Shown here piece after piece: positions 49,875-59,940 of a stretch of 64,000 bases of DNA (position 1 is its first letter; each line of letters opens with the position of its first letter). A model generated the notes under the pieces. The model worked only from the letters and a program-made list of their open reading frames with translations. It ran no database searches and was not told the origin of the DNA. The position numbers were made by a program, and so were the translations under genes. Source of the DNA: Butyricicoccus_B sp017886875 (GTDB taxonomy: Bacteria; Bacillota; Clostridia; Oscillospirales; Butyricicoccaceae); assembly GCA_963931655.1 (NCBI GenBank), contig OZ007036.1, positions 1,240,001 to 1,304,000 on the forward strand, in the 5' to 3' direction.

Positions 49875-51932
49875 TTACTGTTTGAAACGGAATTCACTCA
49901 TCATATTTTTAAGATTTGTTGCTTGTGCAGAAAGTTCTTCACTTGCTGCTGCACTTTCCTGTGCTGTTGCAGAGTTTGTTTGAACAACACTTGAAATCTG
50001 AGAAACACCGATTGTAAGTTGTTGCATAGCATCAGCTTGATGCAGAAGTTCACCAGAAACATCATTAATTTTCTCAACTACACCTTGAACATCATCAACT
50101 GCAATCATAAGTGCTTTAGAAGCCTCATCTGCAAGCTCCATACCATCACTGACCGCAGATAGTGAATTTGCAATTAAAGTAGCTGTATTTTGAGAGGCTT
50201 CAGCAGATTTACTTGCGAGATTTCTAACTTCATCAGCTACAACCGCAAAACCTTTACCTGCATTACCTGCTCTTGCAGCCTCAACCGCTGCATTAAGTGC
50301 TAAAATATTTGTCTGGAATGCAATATCTTCTATTGCTTTGATAATCTTCTGAATTTCGTTAGATGTTTCATCTATTCTCTTCATAGCACTAACCATCATT
50401 TGCATTTTATCACTGCTCTTTTTAACATCTTGACCAACATTATTTACTGTATCACTTGCGATTTTTGCATTTTCAGACATTGTTTGCATTTTATTTGAAA
50501 CGTTATCTATTGTTGAAGCTAATTCCTCTACTGCACTTGCCTGTTCGGTAGAACCTTGTGCAAGCATTTGAGCACCAGAAGAAACATGGTCTGCACCAGC
50601 CGCAACTTGGTCTGCTGTCTGGTTTATAATCTGCATTACAGCATTCATTCTGTCTGTTATGCTATATAATGAATTTTTAATTTTTACAAAATCACCCTCA
50701 TAATTTGCTGAGGTTTCAACTGTTAAGTTTTTATTTGTAATTTCTCCAAGCACATAAGAAATATCAGATATAATATCATTTAGACCCTTGCCAGTTTCAA
50801 TAAATGCTTTAGCTAAATCGCCTACTTCATCATCATTTATATTGTCGACCTTAACATGCAAGTTACCATGAACAAATTGGGCAGATGCTTCACCCAACTG
50901 TTTAATAGGGCTAACAATTTTATTAGAACGATTAACACAAATGCATGCAAGAAGTATAATACAGATTGCAAAACCAACAACAATAGTTCCTGTTACGATT
51001 TTTATCTGGCTACTAAACTCAGAATCTGGCATACAACCTAAAACAGTCCAACCGATATCTGATAAATAGCTTGTAGCACCATAATATTTTGTATCTCCAC
51101 GTTTATATTCCATAACATTTGTTGTTTTTTTATTACTGAGAGCATCTTTCATTTCATCTGAATACACTAAATCTGACAGATTTGTGCTAACAAGAGAGCT
51201 ATCTGGGTGATACAGAATATCATATGATGAATCATATACAGTCACATAACCTTGTTCGCCTATTGAAAGTGATGACAAATAATTTGAAAGCGACTCTAAA
51301 AGCACATCAAGACCAACAACACCTATTTGATTGCCATTTTCATCATACAGATACTTAGCAACACTTACAACATATTCATTTCCAGTGCTATCATCAGCAT
51401 AAGGGTCAGAAACCACTATTTTATCTGGAGTTTGCTGAAGCTTTTTATACCAAGAAGTTTCATTTACAGCATAATTTGAGTCTGACACATATCCATCACT
51501 CTGCATAACCTGATTTAAATTTGATGAATAAAGCCAGAGAGTAAATACATTATCTCCTGCAAAATCTTGGTTTTTCTTTAGTGTTGAGAGAGTCTCTACA
51601 TATGCAGGCATGTTTTTAAGACTTGTTGTCCCCTTAATCGCAGTTGCTGCTTCTTTTAGGATTTGATTTACTGCTATACGGTCAGATAAAAATTGTACTG
51701 TGACATAATCTTTTTCAAAATAGCTTGCAATCTGAGTTGATGCAGCATCTATTTGTGCATCTATATTGGAGTTCTGTAAAGTATTGACCGTAGAAAATAC
51801 TTTATTAGTTATTAATATAGCTAATATCAGCAGTACTACAACTGTTGGCACTATGATACCCATCAACATTTGACCTGAAAGTCCTAATCTTTTATTTCTT
51901 TTAGTCTTAATTTTTGATAACACGATACTCAT
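49875..51932 (-). CDS. Methyl-accepting chemotaxis protein
   Basis: This 685-residue protein has a first membrane helix (about residues 22-44), an outside dCache-type sensor of about 260 residues (WYKKLQQTPDKIVVSDPYADDS), a second helix (about 308-330), a HAMP domain and a cytoplasmic signalling coil with the tip IAFQTNILALNAAVEAARAG and GKGFAVVADEVRNLA. It should sense an amino acid or similar ligand and control CheA. No other chemotaxis or flagellar genes are in the window. Confidence 0.95.
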   Translation of the reverse strand: MSIVLSKIKTKRNKRLGLSGQMLMGIIVPTVVVLLILAILITNKVFSTVNTLQNSNIDAQIDAASTQIASYFEKDYVTVQFLSDRIAVNQILKEAATAIKGTTSLKNMPAYVETLSTLKKNQDFAGDNVFTLWLYSSNLNQVMQSDGYVSDSNYAVNETSWYKKLQQTPDKIVVSDPYADDSTGNEYVVSVAKYLYDENGNQIGVVGLDVLLESLSNYLSSLSIGEQGYVTVYDSSYDILYHPDSSLVSTNLSDLVYSDEMKDALSNKKTTNVMEYKRGDTKYYGATSYLSDIGWTVLGCMPDSEFSSQIKIVTGTIVVGFAICIILLACICVNRSNKIVSPIKQLGEASAQFVHGNLHVKVDNINDDEVGDLAKAFIETGKGLNDIISDISYVLGEITNKNLTVETSANYEGDFVKIKNSLYSITDRMNAVMQIINQTADQVAAGADHVSSGAQMLAQGSTEQASAVEELASTIDNVSNKMQTMSENAKIASDTVNNVGQDVKKSSDKMQMMVSAMKRIDETSNEIQKIIKAIEDIAFQTNILALNAAVEAARAGNAGKGFAVVADEVRNLASKSAEASQNTATLIANSLSAVSDGMELADEASKALMIAVDDVQGVVEKINDVSGELLHQADAMQQLTIGVSQISSVVQTNSATAQESAAASEELSAQATNLKNMMSEFRFKQ

Positions 51933-52201
51933 TTTCCTTTTTTTATTTTTTAGTAATATTATTTATGTAATATAATAACATATTATTTTCCTTATATCGA
52001 CATTTTAAATTGTATTTATAACCTATTAATATACTTTTTACTAATTTACTAAAAATTTATTATTTTAATAATAAAATATTATGCATTTTATTTACGCACA
52101 CTTGTTCGTTTTTTCGCCATTTATCTATGGAAATTAAAATATATTTGTGTTATGCTTATAACGAATGTTTAAAATATTGCCACTAAATGAGGTGATTTTT
52201 T
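51933..52201. other. AT-rich divergent intergenic region
   Basis: This 269-base gap separates the divergent chemoreceptor and FtsK genes. It is AT-rich and should hold promoters for both. A possible -10, TATAAC at about 52157, lies before the ftsK leader. No gene or structured element was seen. Confidence 0.35.
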
Positions 52202-54715
52202 TTGGCACAAAATCAACAAAAATCTAAAATTGCTCCCAAAAGAAAGAAAAAAAATGAACCTATACAAATAGAGTATTCTTTGCCTCGTCCTGCATGGGGT
52301 ATTATATATGGTGTTTTAGGTGTTTTTTCTCTTTTAATCGTTTTTGGGCTTGACGGTGCACTTTTAAATCTTATTCGTTCATTCATAGGAAGCCTTATTG
52401 GCTATGGACTTTATATAGTTCCAATAATACTTTTCAGCCTTTGTGCAATGCTTATAAAAAACAGAAAAGGGCCTATAAGACTTAGAGCTAGTGCAGTTGC
52501 TCTTTTTCCTGTCTTTTTATCTTCTATAATACATTGTCTTTTAAATAGCTCTATTCTTTCGTCTGATGCGGTATTTTCTACTCTTGCCAAAACTGGTTCA
52601 GATATAAAATCAGGTGGACTTATTGCAGGCGGACTTTCATATTTATTTAGTTGGGCATTTTCTTCTATTGGTGGTTTTTTGATTTGTTTAATTCTGCTAA
52701 TAGCTGATTTAATGATTATTTTCCGTATAACACCGCAAAGTATATATGACGCATTGCGTCCAATTGAATATGAATACGATGATGATGAAGAACGTATAAA
52801 ATATGAAGCTCCTGCTGTTTTACCAAATGTGCATGAGCTTGCGGCAAACCAAAAGGCTAAACGTGAAGCTAAAAAAGCCACTAAAAGAGCTGCTTTTGAT
52901 ATTGCTCTTGATGATGAAGAACCTATTTTAACACTTCCCCAAAATAAAAATGAGCCTATTAAAGATTTTGCACAAGATGAATTTATCAGTGAAACATCAG
53001 AAAATATATTGAATAACACAAATAATGGTTCAGATGACCCATTCGATGATATTTTATCTTTACTTCATAATAAACCTGATGAAAAAACAGAAGTTATTGC
53101 TAATGAGCCTATGCCTATTGATGAAAAAAATATGTCAAAAGCTGAGCTTAAACGCCATGAACAAATGGAACAAGCTAAAATGGCTGCACAAATTGATGCA
53201 AACCAAAATACACCTATACCAGTTTACAGTTATCCTCAGCTTGATTTATTAAACCCACCTAAAAAATCAACAAATAATAACTATCAAGCTGAACTTACTG
53301 AATATAGTCATCGTTTAGTTGACACTCTACAATCATTTAATATTGAAGCTCAAATTGTAGGAATTGTTAGAGGTCCCACAGTTACACGTTTTGAAGTTAC
53401 TATTCCACCTGGAACTAAATTTAGCCGTATAACAGGTCTTTCTGATGATATCGCACTTGCTCTTGGTGCAATGTCTGTACGTATTGCACCAATTCCAGAA
53501 AAAGTCGCTATTGGTATTGAAGTGCCTAACAAAACTAACACTATGGTTCCAATTTATGAGGTTTTAGACTCAGATGCATTTAAAAATAGTAAAAGCAAAG
53601 TTTCTTTCTGTGTAGGCAAAGATATCACTGGTGCTCCTGTTGTGGGCAATATCGGAAAAATGCCTCACTTGCTTATCGCTGGTACTACTGGTTCTGGTAA
53701 ATCGGTATGTGTAAACTCTATGCTTATTTCACTTCTTTATAAATCCACTCCTGAAGAAGTAAGACTGATTATGATTGACCCTAAAATGGTTGAACTTGGT
53801 AACTACAATGGTATACCACATCTGCTTATTCCTGTTGTAACCGACCCTAAAAAAGCAGCTGGTGCACTTAACTGGGCAGTTGGTGAAATGGAAAGAAGAT
53901 ATAAGGTATTTGCTGACAATCAGGTTAGAAAGCTTGAAGATTTTAATGAGCTTATGCAAAAGAAACGCAAGCAAGCTGAACAAGAAGGCACAACTTCAGA
54001 CGGTTTCCAGCCACTACCTGAAATTGTTATTGTAATAGACGAGCTTGCCGACCTTATGATGGTTGCTGCTAAAGAAGTAGAAACTTCTATATGTCGTATT
54101 GCACAGAAAGCTCGTGCAGCTGGTATGTATTTAATCGTTGCAACTCAAAGACCTTCTGCTGATGTAATCACCGGTATTATGAAAGCAAATATACCTTCTC
54201 GTATAGCATTTGCTGTTGCAAGCCAAATTGAAAGCCGTATTATACTTGATACAACTGGTGCAGAAAAGTTAATTGGTAAAGGTGATATGCTTTATGCTCC
54301 TCTTGGTGAGGGTAAGCCTCAACGTATACAAGGCTGTTTTATCTCAAATGATGAAATAGAAAATGTTATAGAATTTATCAAGTCTACAGGCTGTGCTGAA
54401 TATAATGAAGAGATACTTGAGCATATTGAAAAATCTGCTGAAGCATCAGAAAATGGCAGCTCTGGCGGTGGTGGCAGTCTTTCAGGTGATGAAGATGAAA
54501 TGTTAATGGAAGCTATAGAAATTGTTGTTGACTGCGGTCAAGCATCTGTATCTATGCTACAAAGACGTTTAAAACTTGGTTACGCTCGTGCCGCCCGAAT
54601 AGTTGACCAAATGGAAGAACGTGGCATTGTAGGACCGTTTGAAGGCTCTAAACCTCGTCAAATATTGATTTCTAAAGACGATTGGAAGGAAATGAAACTT
54701 CGTCGTCAACTTTAA
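52202..54715 (+). CDS. ftsK: DNA translocase FtsK/SpoIIIE
   Basis: This 837-residue protein has four membrane helices (about residues 28-185), a charged linker, and the translocase motor with Walker A AGTTGSGKSVCVNSML, RLIMIDPKMVELGNYNGIPHLL and Walker B IVIVIDELADLMM, followed by the C-terminal gamma winged helix (VSMLQRRLKLGYARAARIVDQME). It pumps chromosomal DNA at the septum or into the forespore. The start is a TTG at 52202 with GAGGTG seven bases before; no better ATG is close. Confidence 0.96.
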   Translation: MAQNQQKSKIAPKRKKKNEPIQIEYSLPRPAWGIIYGVLGVFSLLIVFGLDGALLNLIRSFIGSLIGYGLYIVPIILFSLCAMLIKNRKGPIRLRASAVALFPVFLSSIIHCLLNSSILSSDAVFSTLAKTGSDIKSGGLIAGGLSYLFSWAFSSIGGFLICLILLIADLMIIFRITPQSIYDALRPIEYEYDDDEERIKYEAPAVLPNVHELAANQKAKREAKKATKRAAFDIALDDEEPILTLPQNKNEPIKDFAQDEFISETSENILNNTNNGSDDPFDDILSLLHNKPDEKTEVIANEPMPIDEKNMSKAELKRHEQMEQAKMAAQIDANQNTPIPVYSYPQLDLLNPPKKSTNNNYQAELTEYSHRLVDTLQSFNIEAQIVGIVRGPTVTRFEVTIPPGTKFSRITGLSDDIALALGAMSVRIAPIPEKVAIGIEVPNKTNTMVPIYEVLDSDAFKNSKSKVSFCVGKDITGAPVVGNIGKMPHLLIAGTTGSGKSVCVNSMLISLLYKSTPEEVRLIMIDPKMVELGNYNGIPHLLIPVVTDPKKAAGALNWAVGEMERRYKVFADNQVRKLEDFNELMQKKRKQAEQEGTTSDGFQPLPEIVIVIDELADLMMVAAKEVETSICRIAQKARAAGMYLIVATQRPSADVITGIMKANIPSRIAFAVASQIESRIILDTTGAEKLIGKGDMLYAPLGEGKPQRIQGCFISNDEIENVIEFIKSTGCAEYNEEILEHIEKSAEASENGSSGGGGSLSGDEDEMLMEAIEIVVDCGQASVSMLQRRLKLGYARAARIVDQMEERGIVGPFEGSKPRQILISKDDWKEMKLRRQL

Positions 54716-54741
54716 AAATAACATTAGGAGGCTATTTTATT

Positions 54742-55242
54742 ATGAAAAAAATCGAACTTTCCAGCCTATCTTTCAATCCATTTTTTAAAATTCGTGACCA
54801 GTGGGCTTTAGTTGCTGCTGGTGACAAAGAAAACTTTAATATGATGACCGTAAGCTGGGGCGGTATGGGTGAACTCTGGTTTAAAGAGGTTACCACTGTT
54901 TATGTGCGTAAAAGCCGTTTAACCCATGAATTTATGGAAAATAATGATTATTACACCCTTATTTTCTTAAAAGATGGCAATAAAAAAGCTTTGCAAACTT
55001 TAGGTTCTAAATCTGGTCGTGATATGAATAAAATGACCGATTCTGGTTTAACTCCTGTATTTACTGAGGAGGGTTGTCCAACATTTGCTGAGGCTGAACT
55101 TACTTTAGTTTGTCGCAAGCTTTACCACGGTGACTTACCTCGTGAAAGTTTTACAGATGATGCATTATTTGAAAAATGCTATGCCGATGGCGATATGCAC
55201 ACTATGTATATAGGCGAAATCGTAGCTGCATATGCTGACTAA
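54742..55242 (+). CDS. Flavin reductase-like protein
   Basis: This 166-residue protein belongs to the FMN-binding flavin reductase/flavoredoxin group: NMMTVSWGGMGELWFKEVTTVYVRKSR, YYTLIFLKDGNKKALQTLGSKSGRD and VCRKLYHGDLPRESF. It binds FMN and may reduce it or serve as an electron carrier. ATG 54742 has AGGAGG upstream. It lies 26 bases after ftsK. Confidence 0.88.
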   Translation: MKKIELSSLSFNPFFKIRDQWALVAAGDKENFNMMTVSWGGMGELWFKEVTTVYVRKSRLTHEFMENNDYYTLIFLKDGNKKALQTLGSKSGRDMNKMTDSGLTPVFTEEGCPTFAEAELTLVCRKLYHGDLPRESFTDDALFEKCYADGDMHTMYIGEIVAAYAD

Positions 55243-55253
55243 AAAATTTTGAG

Positions 55254-55277
55254 CTCCCCTAATGGGGAGTTTTTTTC
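55254..55277 (+). terminator. Terminator of the flavin reductase gene
   Basis: CTCCCC (55254-55259), TAAT, GGGGAG (55264-55269) and a run of T at 55270-55276 form a short but strong intrinsic terminator. Confidence 0.9.
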
Positions 55278-55401
55278 TGTCTTAAACTTGTAGCATAAAT
55301 GTAATATTTCACTTTGTTTGCACCTATTGCCTGTATATATATAAACCAGTATAATAAATAATAGGTTTTATATGTATATTTTGACATGGAGGACTTTAAA
55401 A

Positions 55402-57669
55402 ATGAAAAAATACCTTCTGTCGTTAATGTTTGCAGCTGTATTTTTTACCTTTTCTGCTCATGCGGCTGATTTGTTTCCAGTAAAACAAGCATCTGACAAC
55501 ATATCATTATGGGCATATATGAATGAAAATGGTACTTTAGTCACTTCATATCAATATTCTGAAGCATCTAGCTTTAATGAAAAAGGACTTGCTACAGTTA
55601 CAGATATAAACGGCTTTGTTTCAGTGATAAATAAAAGTTTTGAAACTATTGTACCACCTCAAGCAAACCCTATTGCTGTTGAATTTTCAGATGATATGTT
55701 AGCTTTTAGATATAAAAGTCAATCTGTTTTTTTTGGTCTTGATGGTAGCCTTATAGGTACTTTTCCTGTAACATCTGGCTTTTTCTTTGAAGGCTTAATT
55801 CCTGCCGAACAAAATGGTCTTTGGGGTTATTTAAATCTTGAAGGTGAATTTGAAGTTGAACCTATTTATAAAAAAGCAGGCAATTTTGAAAATGGCTTTG
55901 CTGTAGTCCAATTTAATGATATAAATGCGTATGGTGTTTTGAAAAAAGAAAGCTATATCGCTTGTATTTTACCTGAAAATATAGAGCCAAAATATTTAAG
56001 AATATGGGACGGCGATATAATTATCGCTTCACAAAATGGGCGTTATGCACTATATTCTTTGTCAGAAGGCAAACTTCTAAGCGATTTTATTTATCAAGAA
56101 ATAACTGAATTTGAAGATGGCTTTGCCGTTGCAAGAATGAATAATATGTGGGGTCTAATAGACACCAAAGGAAAACATGTTGTCAATTTCCAGTATTACG
56201 ATTTATCTTATATAGGTAATGGTCTTTATTCTGCACGTGGTAATTCAAACCCTACTGGAACTTGCTCTTTAATTGACTCCTCTGGTCGTTTGGTTTATAG
56301 AACTGATGTTTATGCTGGTGGTTTTGACAAGGTGCTTCATGGCATTTTCTGGCATGGCACTCTAAGCAATCAAATTTTATTTTTATCTGAAAATGGCAAT
56401 TTTCTAAATAGCTTTGAAAACGCTGAAAACCCTGCTATTTTAACAAGCAACGTTGCAAAAATAACTGTCGCTGGAAAAATACAGTATGTAAATATTAAAA
56501 CTGGTGAAATTATTTTTTCTCCTGAACGTGAATATTCTTTTGAATATTTTAAAGTAAGCTCTGCAACATATGAAAAATATCTTGGTATAGACTCAAATGG
56601 CAATGATAATGAATGGATTTTAACTTATCCTGTAATTTATGGAATGTCAAATAAAGTGGTACAAGATAAAATAAACTCACAAATTCAATCTTTCTTTATT
56701 GAAGGGCCTGAAATGCCACTAATCGACCAATCTCTTACTGGTTCTTTTGGCATATCACAGGTTGGTAGACTGCTTATTGTTTGGGCTGACTGCGTTTATG
56801 GTACAGGTGATGGAAGTGCAATCTGGAATAGTAGTATAACTCTTGACCTTGCAGACGGAACTAAATACAATTTAATAACAGATTTATTCAATAAAGATTA
56901 TGTCGATGTAGTACGTAAGCTTTTACCAGAAGAAATTCCTTTTTATATGTTTGGTTCTCCTAGAGTGACACAATCAGGAATAAGCTTTTTCTGTAACCTA
57001 TCACAAGATAATAATAGTGAACGCTACTCACCAACTAGCACAGAATATAATCTGCCTTATAGCTCTTTAAAATCAGCTATTAAACTTGATAGCAAATGTT
57101 ATGCCGCTTTATTAGGCACAGAAATGGGTGATATAAATCAGTTTGTAAATTATGCTGATGTTCCAGAAACACACTGGGCTTATGAAGCAATAAAACAAAT
57201 AACAAAAGTTGAGCTTATGCAAGGTTCAGGCGACAAATTTATGCCTGATAACACTATAACAGGTGTTGAAGTATCTTCTGTTATGGTTAGACTTCTTAAA
57301 ATAGATACAAGCACTATTTTAGTGCCTGATAGCTCACCTTGGTATTATAAAGAAGTAACAGCTGCTAAAAATGCTGGGCTTATTAATGGAATTGATGAAA
57401 ATAGTTTAACACAAACAATAACACGTCAAGATGTAATGCAAATTATATATAACGTGCTTTTAGAAGATGGCTTTGAAAAGATGAGTGAAGAAGAAATCAC
57501 TCAAACACTTGATACTTTCTCAGATAGTGATAAAATTTCAGATATACGAAAAGAAGCTGCGGCCGCTTGTGTAAAGCAAAAACTTATTGTTGGAAGCAAT
57601 GGTAAGTTAAACCCTGAACAAACTCTTACACGAGCTGAATTTGCACAAATCCTAAGCAAAATGCTTTGA
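55402..57669 (+). CDS. Secreted WG-repeat, DUF3298-like, SLH-domain protein
   Basis: This 755-residue protein has a signal peptide (KKYLLSLMFAAVFFTFSAHA), then WG-type repeats (LWAYMNENGTLV, LWGYLNLEGEFEVEPIYKKA, MWGLIDTKGKHVVNFQYYD), a DUF3298/RsiV-like region at about residues 410-570 (VQDKINSQIQSFFIEG, LADGTKYNLITDLF), and SLH domains at the end (DVPETHWAYEAIKQITKVEL, SSPWYYKEVTAAKNAGLI, KISDIRKEAAAACVKQKLI). SLH domains bind pyruvylated wall polymer, the product of CsaB, whose gene lies at 25.5 kb. Its role is likely surface binding or sensing. ATG 55402 has GGAGG nearby. Confidence 0.88.
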   Translation: MKKYLLSLMFAAVFFTFSAHAADLFPVKQASDNISLWAYMNENGTLVTSYQYSEASSFNEKGLATVTDINGFVSVINKSFETIVPPQANPIAVEFSDDMLAFRYKSQSVFFGLDGSLIGTFPVTSGFFFEGLIPAEQNGLWGYLNLEGEFEVEPIYKKAGNFENGFAVVQFNDINAYGVLKKESYIACILPENIEPKYLRIWDGDIIIASQNGRYALYSLSEGKLLSDFIYQEITEFEDGFAVARMNNMWGLIDTKGKHVVNFQYYDLSYIGNGLYSARGNSNPTGTCSLIDSSGRLVYRTDVYAGGFDKVLHGIFWHGTLSNQILFLSENGNFLNSFENAENPAILTSNVAKITVAGKIQYVNIKTGEIIFSPEREYSFEYFKVSSATYEKYLGIDSNGNDNEWILTYPVIYGMSNKVVQDKINSQIQSFFIEGPEMPLIDQSLTGSFGISQVGRLLIVWADCVYGTGDGSAIWNSSITLDLADGTKYNLITDLFNKDYVDVVRKLLPEEIPFYMFGSPRVTQSGISFFCNLSQDNNSERYSPTSTEYNLPYSSLKSAIKLDSKCYAALLGTEMGDINQFVNYADVPETHWAYEAIKQITKVELMQGSGDKFMPDNTITGVEVSSVMVRLLKIDTSTILVPDSSPWYYKEVTAAKNAGLINGIDENSLTQTITRQDVMQIIYNVLLEDGFEKMSEEEITQTLDTFSDSDKISDIRKEAAAACVKQKLIVGSNGKLNPEQTLTRAEFAQILSKML

Positions 57670-57690
57670 GATATGGTTTTTCCTTAAAAG

Positions 57691-57721
57691 CAAAGAGGAG
57701 TCCTAAATGGACTCCTCTTTG
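57691..57721. terminator. Bidirectional terminator
   Basis: CAAAGAGGAGTCC (57691-57703) pairs perfectly with GGACTCCTCTTTG (57709-57721), loop TAAAT. It lies between the converging SLH protein gene and prfA. Confidence 0.9.
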
Positions 57722-57723
57722 TT

Positions 57724-58785
57724 TTAGTTTTCTTGTGCTTGTAGCTTTTCGGCTGCATCTGCTGACATAAGTGCATCAATTATATCATCTAAATCACCGT
57801 CCATAAACTGACCTAATTTATAGAGGGTTAATTTAATTCTATGGTCTGATACACGATTTTCTGGGAAATTATATGTTCTAATGCGTTCAGCTCTATCCCC
57901 TGTGCCGACCTGACTTTTTCTATCTGCCGCAATAGCTTCATTTTGGCGTTCAAGTTCTGCTTCATAGAGTCTTGTTCTAAGCACTCTCATAGCTTTATCT
58001 CGGTTTTTATGCTGGCTTCGCTCGTCCTGACATTCTACAACCATACCTGTTGGTAAATGTGTTATACGAATTGCAGATTCGGTTTTGTTGATATGCTGAC
58101 CACCTGCACCAGATGCTCTAAAAGTATCAATTTTTAAATCTGATGGATTAATTTCAAAATCAACTTCTTCAGCTTCTGGTAAAACAGCTACGGTTACAGT
58201 AGATGTATGCACTCTGCCTTGGCTTTCGGTTTCTGGCACACGTTGCACTCTGTGCACACCTGACTCAAATTTCATACGAGAGTATACATGGTCACCTGAA
58301 ATCTGGAAAACAACTTCTTTACAGCCACCAAGTTCGGTTTCATTTATGCTTAATTGCTCAACCTTCCAACCACGCTTTTCAGCATACATAGAATACATTC
58401 TGTAAAGTGAATGTGCAAAAAGTGCTGATTCTTCACCGCCTGCACCGCCACGAATTTCAACCATAATATTTTTATCGTCGTTTGGGTCTTTAGGTAACAT
58501 TAAAATTTTGAGTTCTTGTTCTAATCTTTCAATGTCCTCCTTAGCTTGTTTTAGTTCTTCTTGTGCAAGCTCTTTCATTTCGGGGTCATTTAACATTTCT
58601 TCTGCTTCAACTAGCATATTTTGTGCATTCAAATATTCTCTTGCAGCTAAAACTATAGGCTCCATATCCCCACGTTCTTTTAAAAGCTTTGCAGCCTGTG
58701 CAGGGTCATCATATAAATTAGGAGCTGATAATCTAGCTTCTATTTCCTCAAACTTGTGTATAATACCATTTAATTTTTCATTCAT
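57724..58785 (-). CDS. prfA: Peptide chain release factor 1
   Basis: This 353-residue factor reads UAA and UAG. It has the PET-type discriminator in HRVQRVPETESQGRVHTS and the catalytic GGQ in RASGAGGQHINKTESAIRI. Length and domain order are those of RF1. It starts four bases after the stop of the YARHG-domain gene and may be co-transcribed with it. Confidence 0.97.
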   Translation of the reverse strand: MNEKLNGIIHKFEEIEARLSAPNLYDDPAQAAKLLKERGDMEPIVLAAREYLNAQNMLVEAEEMLNDPEMKELAQEELKQAKEDIERLEQELKILMLPKDPNDDKNIMVEIRGGAGGEESALFAHSLYRMYSMYAEKRGWKVEQLSINETELGGCKEVVFQISGDHVYSRMKFESGVHRVQRVPETESQGRVHTSTVTVAVLPEAEEVDFEINPSDLKIDTFRASGAGGQHINKTESAIRITHLPTGMVVECQDERSQHKNRDKAMRVLRTRLYEAELERQNEAIAADRKSQVGTGDRAERIRTYNFPENRVSDHRIKLTLYKLGQFMDGDLDDIIDALMSADAAEKLQAQEN

Positions 58786-58788
58786 TTA

Positions 58789-59781
58789 TTATATCCAGCC
58801 TTTTTCTCTTTGATATAGTATTATTGTATCTAAATTTTGCTTTTCTAGCTTACTAAATTTATCTTCTGTAAATGAAGTATCTTTTTCATACCAATTAAAC
58901 TGTTCAAAAAATTCTTGCCACTTTTCATTTACAAATATATATCCATGACGGGCATAAGCCTCATTTTTTATTATATTTATTTCATGACTGGTAAGTCTAT
59001 CAAGGTCTGCTGTGGATATTGCAAATTTATCAAGCGGCCAAAACATCTGCGATTTATCTGTTATTTCAATATCATTATTTTTACTTTTTGTACCACTCGA
59101 AGCGGAATAAAACATATATGAATTATTATCATCTATATATAAATTATCAGATTCAGGAGGCAGACTATTTGTTCTTATAGCATCATATTGTTTACCATCT
59201 ATTATAATGCGGAGTTTTCCTCTATTAACAGCTAAAAGCTCAACTTTTTTATCATCAAACTCTACTGTTACACTTTCTTCTCCACTGTAAAGTTTTGCTC
59301 TTGACTGCCAAACTTCATCATCTTTACGCATTGTGCATTCAACTTCTTCATCATCAAATTCAAGTGAAAATGTGTATCCACCTGCCGACCAATTTCCATC
59401 ATAGCTTTCCCAATCATTAGCACTCATGACTTTATTTCCTTCATCTTGAATAATTTCTGATGATGATGGCTCAATTTTCATAAATCCATTTTGATTTTCT
59501 GAACCAAACCAATTTTTAAGATGAACTAATACTAAAATCAAAATTAAAATTAAAACTCCACATGCTAATATTGCAATTAAGTTTCTTTTTGGTTTTGGTG
59601 ATGTAGGAACTGCTGGCACAATCTTCTGTGTAAGGTCTGGTTTTTGTATTCTTTGCGTATTATTAAGCCTTATACGCTCGGTATTCTCTCTGGTAAACTG
59701 TGTTTTATCAAACTCTTTCCCACAACTAGAACATTTTTTTGCATTATCGGGATTTTGCTTTCCACAATGTCCACAAAACAT
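58789..59781 (-). CDS. Zinc-ribbon, membrane, YARHG-domain protein
   Basis: This 330-residue protein has an N-terminal zinc ribbon (MFCGHCGKQNPDNAKKCSSC), a membrane helix at about residues 67-90 (NLIAILACGVLILILILVLV), an outer beta-rich region and a C-terminal YARHG domain (EINIIKNEAYARHGYIFVNE, WQEFFEQFNWYEKD). YARHG domains are outside the cell and may act in wall sensing or binding. It is placed upstream of prfA with a gap of three bases. Function unknown. Confidence 0.85.
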   Translation of the reverse strand: MFCGHCGKQNPDNAKKCSSCGKEFDKTQFTRENTERIRLNNTQRIQKPDLTQKIVPAVPTSPKPKRNLIAILACGVLILILILVLVHLKNWFGSENQNGFMKIEPSSSEIIQDEGNKVMSANDWESYDGNWSAGGYTFSLEFDDEEVECTMRKDDEVWQSRAKLYSGEESVTVEFDDKKVELLAVNRGKLRIIIDGKQYDAIRTNSLPPESDNLYIDDNNSYMFYSASSGTKSKNNDIEITDKSQMFWPLDKFAISTADLDRLTSHEINIIKNEAYARHGYIFVNEKWQEFFEQFNWYEKDTSFTEDKFSKLEKQNLDTIILYQREKGWI

Positions 59782-59900
59782 CTAACTTGTCCTCCTTTCA
59801 TATATATTTATTATTGAGTATTTTTTATTATAGCAAAATAAATTTAATATTGAAAGGTAAATCGCTATTTTTTTGCCAAATCGAAACCTTTTAGCACATT

Positions 59901-59927
59901 AAAAAACGACGTATTTTTCATACGTCG
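59901..59927 (-). terminator. Terminator of the trxA operon
   Basis: CGACGTAT (59907-59914) pairs with ATACGTCG (59920-59927); on the minus strand a run of six T follows. It lies after trxA. Confidence 0.88.
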
Positions 59928-59940
59928 CCCTTTAATTGCA

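Noticed and set aside
49875..51932. Possible gene on the plus strand within the chemoreceptor (50856-51041)
   Set aside because: Antisense shadow with no binding site or recognisable sequence.
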